From an uncultured Ruminiclostridium sp. (GTDB taxonomy: Bacteria > Bacillota > Clostridia > Oscillospirales > Ruminococcaceae): a stretch of DNA of 47,816 bases. A program made the position numbers and the translations under genes. The notes under the pieces were generated by a model. The model was not told the DNA's origin. It searched no databases and was given only the letters and a program-made list of their open reading frames with translations. The stretch lies in NCBI GenBank assembly GCA_910579265.1, contig CAJTTE010000021.1, positions 1 through 47,816 of the forward strand, read 5' to 3'. Position 1 is the first letter of the stretch; each line of letters begins with the position of its first letter. This document shows, piece by piece, positions 34,221 through 41,976 of this stretch.

Positions 34221-35189
34221 ATGTCGAAAAAAAATATTATTATCCTTTTTTCTGTTATAATATTTGTTATGGCAGCAGTGTTTACAACCATAATTATATC
34301 ATTTTCCGGAAGAAACGTCGATCTCTCTCCATCCTCAAATATTACCATAGAGGAGGCTAAAAACATTTCTCTTTCCGATTCGGGTCTGTCGGCGTCGGAC
34401 GTTATCTTTGAAAAAGCAAAACTTGATAACGAAGACGGGGTTTTGCTTTATGAAATTGAATTTTCCACCGAAAATGCCGATTATGAATATGAAATAATCG
34501 CGGAAACCGGAAAAATATACAGCAAGGATAAGCGTATAATTATAAGGCAAACGGATTCGGAAACGCTGTCTCCCGCAGACAAGGATCCGATTGAAACCGA
34601 TAGCCCGCCAATGACGGAAATCACATCAGATGACCGCCCCCCTATCCGGACGGATGATGTTCAGTCCTCCGCACCGTTAACCATGGAGGAAGCGAGATCA
34701 ATAGCCCTTTCCGATGCCGGACTGTCGCAAAGCGGCGTTACCTTCATCAAATCCGAACAGGATTATGATAAGGGTATAACGGTATATGAAATTGAATTCT
34801 GTACCTCGGTCAATAAATATGAATATGAAATAAACGCTTTGAACGGAAGCATCCTGAAAAAAGAGATCGAGGGCTTAAACGATGATTCGGATGATCCAAA
34901 ACAGAATATCGGATTGGAGAGTGCAAAGGCCATAGCTCTTTCCGATGCCGGATTGACGGAAGATTCGGTTACATTTATAAAAATAAAACAGGATTACGAT
35001 AACGGTATTCTGATATACGAACTTGAATTTTGCAGTCAAAGATGTGACTACGAATATGAAATAAGCGCTTCTGACGGCAAAATTCTAAAAAGAGAAACGG
35101 AAATGTACGGACAAAATTCGCACCATTCCTCCCATCACCACCATAATTGTTATTTCCGCGGCTATGAAAACTGTATAAACTGCATATGA
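34221..35189 (+). CDS. Secreted or membrane-anchored protein with three PepSY repeats
   Basis: A hydrophobic segment (about 6-28) follows two Lys, giving a membrane anchor or signal peptide. Three PepSY-type repeats follow at about 41-105, 152-216 and 230-293, each with the pattern T/SxEEAKxIALSDAGL, VTFIK, YEIEF and YEYEI. Repeats 2 and 3 are the most alike. A Pro, Thr and Asp rich linker lies between 1 and 2. The C-terminus carries HHSSHHHHNC and three further Cys, which suggests metal binding. PepSY domains are thought to inhibit or tether proteases at the cell surface, but no protease gene is adjacent. A decayed fourth repeat lies just after the stop. Inverted MITE copies flank the gene. 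Confidence 0.85.
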   Translation: MSKKNIIILFSVIIFVMAAVFTTIIISFSGRNVDLSPSSNITIEEAKNISLSDSGLSASDVIFEKAKLDNEDGVLLYEIEFSTENADYEYEIIAETGKIYSKDKRIIIRQTDSETLSPADKDPIETDSPPMTEITSDDRPPIRTDDVQSSAPLTMEEARSIALSDAGLSQSGVTFIKSEQDYDKGITVYEIEFCTSVNKYEYEINALNGSILKKEIEGLNDDSDDPKQNIGLESAKAIALSDAGLTEDSVTFIKIKQDYDNGILIYELEFCSQRCDYEYEISASDGKILKRETEMYGQNSHHSSHHHHNCYFRGYENCINCI

Positions 35190-35190
35190 T

Positions 35191-35385
35191 AAAGCGCTTT
35201 CGGCGGCGTTGCCGCATTCGGGTGTCTCCTTATCACAAGCAACGCATATATGCGTTGAATTTGAATGGCAATACGAACAAATGATATATTAGATCGAATT
35301 CAGGCACGGCGGAACAAAGTATGAATATAAAATAAATGGGGAAAACGGAGCCGTTATTGGATTTGAGACCGGATGCTGCGATTAA
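35191..35385 (+). pseudogene. Remnant of a fourth PepSY repeat
   Basis: In the frame shifted by one from the main gene, the 65 codons from 35191 read as a PepSY repeat: KALSAALPHSGVSLSQATHI at first, then YEQMIY, an in-frame TAG at 35290-35292, then IEFRHGGTKYEYKINGENG and a TAA at 35383-35385. The TAG sits where the intact repeats have the Glu of YEIEF, so one GAG to TAG change explains it. It ends one base before MITE copy 4. The resemblance to repeat 2 of the main gene is clear by eye, and the repeat is broken by a frameshift and a nonsense codon. Confidence 0.65.
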
Positions 35386-35570
35386 GGAAGATCTGAAAAC
35401 AAAAAAACTTGTACAATTACGCTTAAAGCATAGCGATCTAAAGGAAAAAAGCGGAGAAATACGAGGTTATTTCGTAGTTACCCCTTTGTGATAACCAACG
35501 GCATTCTTTGACAAGAAAAGCGTCCGCATTCGGTAGGAAGTCTGCATTTTGCGGCTTTTCAGACAGCCCC
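35386..35570 (-). mobile_element. 185-bp MITE-like element, copy 4
   Basis: Inverted relative to copies 1, 3 and 5. It runs from GGAAGATCTGAAAAC to TTTTCAGACAGCCCC, with internal TAGTTACCCCTTTGTGATAA. It begins directly after the decayed PepSY repeat and ends about 30 nt before the exporter gene at 35602. Confidence 0.75.
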
Positions 35571-35601
35571 TATAAACCATGGGATAACAGGAAGTAAATT
35601 T

Positions 35602-37332
35602 ATGTTTAAGCTTATAAAATACCTTAAGGGATATACATTACAAAGCATTCTTGCGCCTCTCTTCAAATTTCTCGAGGCCGGCTTCGAGCTTGCGGTTCCA
35701 ATAGTAATGGCGAACATTATCGATGTCGGGGTAAAAAACGGGGACGAGGCCTATATTTACAAAATGGGGCTGATCCTGGTGCTTCTGGGTGTTTTGGGTC
35801 TGGCGGCGTCCGTGACTGCCCAGTATTTTTCCGCGAAAGCTGCATTGGGCTTCGGTACCGCATTGAGACGCGATTTTTATAAGCATCTGAATACTCTCTC
35901 TCATTCCGAAATAGACAAAATAGGAACTTCCTCCATGATAACCAGGATAACCAATGATATAAACCAGGCTCAGACAGGCGTCAACATGTTTCTGCGCCTG
36001 TTTTTGAGAAGTCCCTTTATCGTTTTGGGTGCAATTGTGATGTGCCTTACCGTAAACGTTGAGCTTACACTTATTTTTGGGGTAGCCGCTCCTGTTATTG
36101 GCCTTATAGTATACCTCATAATGACAAAAACAATACCGAAATACAAATGGATACAGGGAAAGCTTGACAAGGTCTCCCTTCTTACCAGGGAAAATCTTTC
36201 CGGAGTAAGGGTAATAAGAGCCTTTTCACGTCAGAAAAACGAAAAGGAGGATTTTGATTTCGAAACCTCGGAGCTTTTGAAGGCGCAGGTTCGGGTAGGA
36301 AGAATTTCAGCTCTTCTCAATCCGCTCACCTTTGCCGTGGTCAATCTTGCTATTGCCGCAATTCTATGGTTCGGAGGCGGCTCCGTTGACAGCGGAGCTA
36401 TAACGCAGGGCGAACTCATAGCGCTGGTTAATTATATGAACCAGATACTTCTTGCGCTTATTGCCCTTGCCAATCTTATAATAATACTTACAAGAGCCGG
36501 TGCCAGCGCCGCGAGAGTGAACGATATACTTAACATACGCTCCTCCGTTACCGACGAGGGCAATACCGAATGCAGTCCGGTACCGGGTGCGCCGTCGGTG
36601 GAGTTTAGATCCGTTGCCTTTGCATACCATAAGGATAAACCGTCGGTTGAAAATATAAGTTTTTCTCTTAAACAGGGAGAAACCGTAGGAATAATCGGAG
36701 GTACCGGTTCCGGTAAGACAACGCTCGTGAATCTTATACCGCGTTTTTATGACGTTACGGACGGCGAGATCCTTATCGACGGTATAAACGTAAAAAAATA
36801 TCCTCTCGGACAGCTCAGAAAAAAGATAGGAATAGTACCCCAAAGAGCGATACTTTTTAAAGGCACGATACGCTCGAACATGAAATGGGGAAAAAGCGAT
36901 GCCGGTGACGATGAGATCTGGCAGGCTCTTGAAACGGCCCAGGCGGCGGACTTTGTAAGAAAGCTTCCCGACGGACTGGACTCGAAGGTGGAACAGGGAG
37001 GACGTAATTTCTCCGGCGGTCAGCGCCAGCGTCTTACCATAGCCAGAGCCGTAATAATGAAGCCTGACATACTGATACTTGACGACTCGGCGTCGGCTCT
37101 GGACTTTGCCACCGATGCCGCACTGAGATCCGCGCTGGCAAAAGATATAAGCGGAACATCCGTATTTATCGTATCGCAGAGGGCGTCGGGAATCAAAAAT
37201 GCCGATATGATAATAGTGCTTGACGACGGAGATCCGGTAGGTATAGGAAAACATGGAGAGCTTTTTGAAAACTGTTCCGTTTACCGCGAAATATGTCTGT
37301 CCCAGATGTCGGAAAGCGAAGCGGGCGGATGA
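35602..37332 (+). CDS. ABC exporter half-transporter, degenerate-site subunit
   Basis: The 576-residue half-transporter has six membrane helices in the first 320 residues and a C-terminal ABC domain. Walker A is GGTGSGKTT (about 366-374), the signature is FSGGQRQR, and Walker B reads LILDDSASALD, with Asp where the catalytic Glu is expected (about 495). The switch His is Gln (VSQR, about 524). These changes mark the non-catalytic site of a heterodimeric exporter, as in TM287/288. The partner is the next gene, 61 nt downstream. Substrates are often drugs, lipids or peptides and cannot be told here. The 185-bp element just upstream leaves only 31 nt for a start region, so read-through from the PepSY promoter is possible. 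Confidence 0.93.
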   Translation: MFKLIKYLKGYTLQSILAPLFKFLEAGFELAVPIVMANIIDVGVKNGDEAYIYKMGLILVLLGVLGLAASVTAQYFSAKAALGFGTALRRDFYKHLNTLSHSEIDKIGTSSMITRITNDINQAQTGVNMFLRLFLRSPFIVLGAIVMCLTVNVELTLIFGVAAPVIGLIVYLIMTKTIPKYKWIQGKLDKVSLLTRENLSGVRVIRAFSRQKNEKEDFDFETSELLKAQVRVGRISALLNPLTFAVVNLAIAAILWFGGGSVDSGAITQGELIALVNYMNQILLALIALANLIIILTRAGASAARVNDILNIRSSVTDEGNTECSPVPGAPSVEFRSVAFAYHKDKPSVENISFSLKQGETVGIIGGTGSGKTTLVNLIPRFYDVTDGEILIDGINVKKYPLGQLRKKIGIVPQRAILFKGTIRSNMKWGKSDAGDDEIWQALETAQAADFVRKLPDGLDSKVEQGGRNFSGGQRQRLTIARAVIMKPDILILDDSASALDFATDAALRSALAKDISGTSVFIVSQRASGIKNADMIIVLDDGDPVGIGKHGELFENCSVYREICLSQMSESEAGG

Positions 37333-37393
37333 TCCGAACTCTGTTTTTCTCGGAAGGAATATGTGTTAAAAATTTTAAAAGGGATGGTATCCG

Positions 37394-39160
37394 ATGTCCG
37401 ATAAAAATAATATAAAAAGGATCGGCTTTGAAACACTTAAAAGAATACTGAATTTCTCGAAGCCTCATCTTTTCTATCTGGCGCTTGCGGCAATATTTTC
37501 AATAATAAACGTAGCCCTGACATTATATATTCCAATATTGATCGGTGACGCCGTCGACTGTGCAATAGAGGCGGGAGCGGTGGATTTTAACGCAATGCTG
37601 CCTATTCTGATAAAGCTTGCCGTTGCCGCAGCAGCCGGAGCCGGAGCAAGCTGGTTTATGAATCTTTGCACCAATAAGATAACCTATCTGACGGTACGGG
37701 ATATACGCCGTACCGCATTCGAAAAGCTCCAGCGGGTACCGCTTTCCTATATTGATTCTCATCCCCACGGTGATTTGATAAGCAGAATGATAACCGATAC
37801 CGATCAGATATCCGACGGTCTGTTGATGGGCTTTACGCAGCTTTTTACGGGTATAGTCACTATTTTGGGTACACTTGGGTTTATGCTGTCCATAAATCCA
37901 TGGATAACGCTGATTGTCGTGCTTATAACTCCCCTTTCTTTTTTTGTCGCGTCATTTGTAGCAAGACACAGCTTCGATATGTTCAGAAGGCAGTCTGAAT
38001 CAAGGGGCGGGATGACTTCCCTCATCGAAGAGATGATAGGCGGACAGCACTTGGTAAAGGCTTTTTCTCACGAAAGCGAAGCGGAAGCGGATTTTGACGT
38101 TATAAATAAAGAGCTTCAGAAATATAGTGTAAAAGCCATTTTCTTCTCATCCCTTACCAATCCGACCACTCGCTTTGTAAACGGTGTTATTTATGCGGGC
38201 GTCGGGGTATTCGGTGCCTTGACGGCAATTTCCGGAGCAATGTCCGTAGGTCAGCTCAGCTGCTTTCTTACCTATGCTAACCAATACACAAAGCCTTTTA
38301 ACGAAATATCCGGCGTAATAACCGAGCTTCAGAGTGCTCTTGCATCCGCAAAAAGAATTTTTGAAGTGATTGATGCAACAGCGGAAACAGGGGATTCCGA
38401 AAACGCAATAGTGCTTACTCCCGAAAATGTGGACGGAACGGTTGATATAAGCCATGTTTCCTTCTCATATAATCCCGACAGACCGCTTATAGAAAATCTC
38501 AACCTTAAAGTATCGCGGGGACAGCGTATTGCCATAGTCGGTCCTACGGGATGCGGTAAAACGACTCTTATTAATCTTCTTATGCGCTTTTATGACGTAA
38601 ACGAGGGAGAAATATCTGTCAGCGGGATACCTGTAAAGGATCTTACCAGAAGCTCCCTTCGCGCCTCCTACGGAATGGTGCTTCAGGAAACATGGCTGAA
38701 AAACGGGACCGTTTTCGAAAACATCGCCTATGGAAGACCCGATGCATCTGAGGAGGAGGTAATAGCCGCGGCTAAAGCCGCTCACGCTCACAGCTTTATA
38801 AAAAGGCTTCCGGAAGGTTATAACACGAGGATTTCCGATGATGAGACCAACATCTCTCAAGGACAAAAACAGCTTCTTTGTATAGCAAGGGTAATGCTGT
38901 GCTTGCCTCCCATGCTTATTCTTGACGAGGCCACGTCATCAATTGATACCATGACTGAAATACGCATACAAAAAGCATTTGCAAAGATGATGAAAGGAAG
39001 GACCAGCTTTATCGTAGCTCATCGGCTTTCGACTATAAAGGAAGCTGACTGTATACTTGTAATGGAATCCGGACATATAATCGAAATGGGCAGTCACAGA
39101 GAGCTTATTGATAAAGGCGGATTTTATGCCAATCTGTATAACAGCCAGTTTGCCCGATAA
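37394..39160 (+). CDS. ABC exporter half-transporter, catalytic-site subunit
   Basis: The 588-residue partner carries six membrane helices and an ABC domain with Walker A GPTGCGKTT (about 382-390), Walker B LILDEATSSID with the catalytic Glu (about 512) and the switch His (VAHRLST, about 542). Its signature is ISQGQKQL in place of LSGGQ, the usual mark of the subunit that pairs with a degenerate partner. Together with the gene at 35602 it should form one heterodimer with a single active ATP site. AAGGGATGG precedes the ATG. A convergent terminator follows. Confidence 0.94.
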   Translation: MSDKNNIKRIGFETLKRILNFSKPHLFYLALAAIFSIINVALTLYIPILIGDAVDCAIEAGAVDFNAMLPILIKLAVAAAAGAGASWFMNLCTNKITYLTVRDIRRTAFEKLQRVPLSYIDSHPHGDLISRMITDTDQISDGLLMGFTQLFTGIVTILGTLGFMLSINPWITLIVVLITPLSFFVASFVARHSFDMFRRQSESRGGMTSLIEEMIGGQHLVKAFSHESEAEADFDVINKELQKYSVKAIFFSSLTNPTTRFVNGVIYAGVGVFGALTAISGAMSVGQLSCFLTYANQYTKPFNEISGVITELQSALASAKRIFEVIDATAETGDSENAIVLTPENVDGTVDISHVSFSYNPDRPLIENLNLKVSRGQRIAIVGPTGCGKTTLINLLMRFYDVNEGEISVSGIPVKDLTRSSLRASYGMVLQETWLKNGTVFENIAYGRPDASEEEVIAAAKAAHAHSFIKRLPEGYNTRISDDETNISQGQKQLLCIARVMLCLPPMLILDEATSSIDTMTEIRIQKAFAKMMKGRTSFIVAHRLSTIKEADCILVMESGHIIEMGSHRELIDKGGFYANLYNSQFAR

Positions 39161-39269
39161 AATTACGGATCTTTCACTGTATATTACAAATTTCATCATA
39201 AAAAACGAAAAACGCAGCAAGGCGGACAGCGGTAAATAAGTCATCATTAACGAAAAAACGGCGGATTAT

Positions 39270-39307
39270 AAAAGCAGGCTCGTATGCTTGACAAGAGCCT
39301 GCTTTTG
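39270..39307 (+). terminator. Bidirectional terminator
   Basis: An 11-bp stem (AAAGCAGGCTC with GAGCCTGCTTT) with a 13-nt loop ends in TTTTGTT on the plus strand and is preceded by an A-run, so it can also act on the minus strand. It lies between the convergent exporter and histidine kinase genes. Confidence 0.85.
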
Positions 39308-40531
39308 TTATGCCTTTGCAAATACCGCCGTAACGTACATACAGCCGTCCCGTATCTCCGCAAAAATCTCTCCGTTCATTTTACGCATAAGCTTGCGGCC
39401 TATATAAAGTCCCAAGCCGCTTCCCGCTATGCTCTCGGCGTTTGAGCCCCGCCAGAAGCTTTCAAAAATGTGGGGCAATTCCGTGTCGGCAAGAGTGCAG
39501 CCGCTGTTTATGACGGTTATAAGAATACAGCCGTCCTCTTCGGAAAAAATCAGCGATATACTATTTCCGTCACCGTATTTTACGGCGTTTTCCATAACGT
39601 TCTGCACCACCTCAACACTGCGGTCTGGATCTCCGCTTAATAGGCAGTCGGAATAATCGGATACCGAAAAAGCCGTGCCGATAAGGGACAGCTTTTCCTT
39701 GTAGTACCCCTTTATTTTTGTCACAAGCTCGGAAAGATAAAACTCCCCCATATTTACCTCGAAGCTTAAGAAATCCTCCCGCGATGCGTTAACTATCTGG
39801 GAAACATAGCTTTCTATCTCATCGGCTTTGTCGTTGATGCTTTCCGTAATTTCAAGCTGCTTTTCGGTATTCTTGTAAAGTCCCTTTGACAACGCCTTTG
39901 AGTAAAGCTTTATCGCCGACAGCGGTGTTTTTATATCATGCGACAGTGACAACAGCAGCATTTTTTTGTCCCTCTGAAAATCAAGCTCACGCTTTTTCTG
40001 CTGCTCGATATTTTCGCGAAGCATATCCATGCCCCATATGAAACGGCCGAAGAAACGGTTTTTCGTTTCCTTTACGGGAACGGTCAGATTTCCCTTTGAC
40101 AATTCGTAAGGAACATCCGTCAGCCGCTGAAAGGGCACGAGGACGGCAAACTTAACGTACAGCATAACGGAAATTACCACCGCCGCCATAGCGCCGAGAA
40201 TAACGTTTACGGTAACGGCGAGCCGGATCCCGCCGCTGCCGCCGTCGGTTCTGTAATCGAAGCGGTACAGCTCGCCGTTTATTTCCCGAACGGCATAATC
40301 GCTGTCGGTATCAAAAAAGCCATCGCCGTATTTTTCTATTCCCGTTACATACTCGCAGCCCGAAACATCGGCGTATCCCTCCGTTTCGATTTGGCGGGAA
40401 AGACGGTTTATTTCCACGCGATAAGGTCTGCCTCCGCCCGGAACGTCCGTCATAAGCATAATATTCGCCGCGGCAAGAAGAACTGCCAGTACCCCCGTCA
40501 CCACCGCAAAAATTCTGTTAAACGCTTTCAT
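39308..40531 (-). CDS. Sensor histidine kinase
   Basis: The 407-residue membrane kinase has TM1 (about 7-28), an extracytoplasmic region of about 75 residues, TM2 (about 105-131), then a HAMP-like linker, a DHp helix with the phosphorylated His198 in SLSHDIKTPLS, and an HATPase domain (NVMENAVKYGDGNS, GSGLGLYIGRKL). It phosphorylates the regulator encoded just upstream; the two genes overlap by 14 nt. Unlike the short BceS kinases it has a real outer domain, so it may sense its ligand directly. It is the last gene of the transporter operon. Confidence 0.94.
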   Translation of the reverse strand: MKAFNRIFAVVTGVLAVLLAAANIMLMTDVPGGGRPYRVEINRLSRQIETEGYADVSGCEYVTGIEKYGDGFFDTDSDYAVREINGELYRFDYRTDGGSGGIRLAVTVNVILGAMAAVVISVMLYVKFAVLVPFQRLTDVPYELSKGNLTVPVKETKNRFFGRFIWGMDMLRENIEQQKKRELDFQRDKKMLLLSLSHDIKTPLSAIKLYSKALSKGLYKNTEKQLEITESINDKADEIESYVSQIVNASREDFLSFEVNMGEFYLSELVTKIKGYYKEKLSLIGTAFSVSDYSDCLLSGDPDRSVEVVQNVMENAVKYGDGNSISLIFSEEDGCILITVINSGCTLADTELPHIFESFWRGSNAESIAGSGLGLYIGRKLMRKMNGEIFAEIRDGCMYVTAVFAKA

Positions 40532-41183
40532 ACTTGTAGCCTATTCCCCACACGGTCATTATTCTTTTCGGTTTTTTGGGATCGTCCTCGATTTTTTGCC
40601 GCAGCCGTTTTATGTGTACCGTCAGGGTCTGCTGCTCTGAAAAGCTGTCGCTGCCCCAGACCTGACCGAAAATATATTCCTTACTGAGCGTCCTGCCCTT
40701 ATTTTCAATCAAAAGAAGAAGCAGATCATATTCCTTTGCGGTCATTTCAAGGGGTATGCCGTTTTTGTAAACCGCGCGTCCGGCCTTGTTTATGCATACA
40801 TTGCCGTCGACTATTTCGTCCGAAGCATACCGCCGCTTAAAGATACCGCTTATCTTAGCCAACATTATGTCAATGTCATAGGGCTTTTCGATATAATCGT
40901 CCGCTCCCGTGTCAAAACCGCAGAGCTTGTCTTCCTTTGCGGTTTTCGCGCTTACTATCAGTATGGGGACGTTGCTCTCCTCCCGGATTTTTTTGCATAT
41001 CCCGAAGCCGTCCGTACCTGGCAGCATTATATCGAGCACGATAAGCCTTGCGCCGTATCTTTCGTACAGCGACAAGGCTTTTTCGCCCGATTCGGCAACG
41101 GACACCGTATAATTCTCCGCTCGCAGAAAATCGCACAGAAGCCCCGAAAGCTCTTTGTTGTCCTCGACAATAAGAATATCCAT
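40518..41183 (-). CDS. OmpR-family response regulator
   Basis: The 221-residue regulator has a receiver domain with Glu7-Asp8, phosphoacceptor Asp51 (VLDIMLPGTDG) and Lys in IEKPYDI, and a C-terminal winged helix (MTAKEYDLLLLLIENKGRTL, LTVHIKRLRQKI). The start at 41183 lies 2 nt after the ATPase stop; a TTG at 41192 is possible. The usual output is activation of the adjacent transporter operon. An AT-rich palindrome lies near the operon promoter (44409-44421) and is a candidate site. Confidence 0.94.
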   Translation of the reverse strand: MDILIVEDNKELSGLLCDFLRAENYTVSVAESGEKALSLYERYGARLIVLDIMLPGTDGFGICKKIREESNVPILIVSAKTAKEDKLCGFDTGADDYIEKPYDIDIMLAKISGIFKRRYASDEIVDGNVCINKAGRAVYKNGIPLEMTAKEYDLLLLLIENKGRTLSKEYIFGQVWGSDSFSEQQTLTVHIKRLRQKIEDDPKKPKRIMTVWGIGYKYESV

Positions 41184-41185
41184 TA

Positions 41186-41950
41186 TTACCAACCCAATTC
41201 CAAAAGCCAGTTATTTAGCGAACGTTCACGCTCTCTGATTTGAGAAGCGTTTTCGTACCTGTCTAAATTATACTCTCCTTTTATGTTTCCGTCAACTATA
41301 TAGAGGACTCTTGTGCATTTTGCCGCCACCTTTACATCATGAGTGACAAGCATGATCGTGGTGCCGTCATTATTCAGATTTGCGAGCTCCTCCATTACCT
41401 CGTCGGAGGAGGTGCGGTTCAGCGCGCCCGTAGGCTCGTCGGCAAAAAGCATTTTCGGTCTGTTTATCATGCTGCGGCATATGCAGGCACGCTGGAGCTG
41501 TCCCCCCGACACCTCGTTTATGTCATTGTCGGCAATGTCGGATATGCCTAACCTGCGCATAAGCTCACGTCCCCGCCGTACTCTTTCCCTGCGTGTCTCT
41601 TCGTTCTTTTTGGACTGCGTCGCAGGAAGTATTATATTGTCCAGAACGGTAAGATTTTTCAGCATATACATCTGCTGGAAAATAAATCCCATTTCATCGA
41701 GACGAAGGTCGGCAAGCTCCCTTTTACCCATTTTGGCGATATTTTTTCCGCAGAACAAAGCTTCTCCCGCAGTGATCCCGTCCATGCCGGAAACGGCATA
41801 AAGAAGTGTGGATTTACCTGAGCCCGATGGTCCCATGACCGCTACCATTTCCCCGTTGCCAACGGTGAAATTCACATTTTTCAGTACGTTGTTCTGACGC
41901 TTGTTTACTATATAGGTTTTGCAGAGATTATTAACTTCAAGAATATTCAT
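41186..41950 (-). CDS. ABC transporter ATPase, MacB/LolD-like
   Basis: The 254-residue ATPase has Walker A GPSGSGKST (40-48), signature VSGGQLQR, Walker B MLFADEPTGALN and the switch His in VTHDVKVAA. It belongs to the MacB/LolD/Bce class that pairs with FtsX permeases. It follows the permease by 26 nt, and the response regulator starts just after its stop. It should drive the 795-residue permease. Confidence 0.95.
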   Translation of the reverse strand: MNILEVNNLCKTYIVNKRQNNVLKNVNFTVGNGEMVAVMGPSGSGKSTLLYAVSGMDGITAGEALFCGKNIAKMGKRELADLRLDEMGFIFQQMYMLKNLTVLDNIILPATQSKKNEETRRERVRRGRELMRRLGISDIADNDINEVSGGQLQRACICRSMINRPKMLFADEPTGALNRTSSDEVMEELANLNNDGTTIMLVTHDVKVAAKCTRVLYIVDGNIKGEYNLDRYENASQIRERERSLNNWLLELGW

Positions 41951-41976
41951 GTCGGCTGTTTCCTTTCTTTATTCCG

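Noticed and set aside
35508..35540. TTGACA inside MITE copy 4 as a promoter for the exporter genes
   Set aside because: No acceptable -10 box lies 16-19 nt downstream, and the string is not kept in the other copies.
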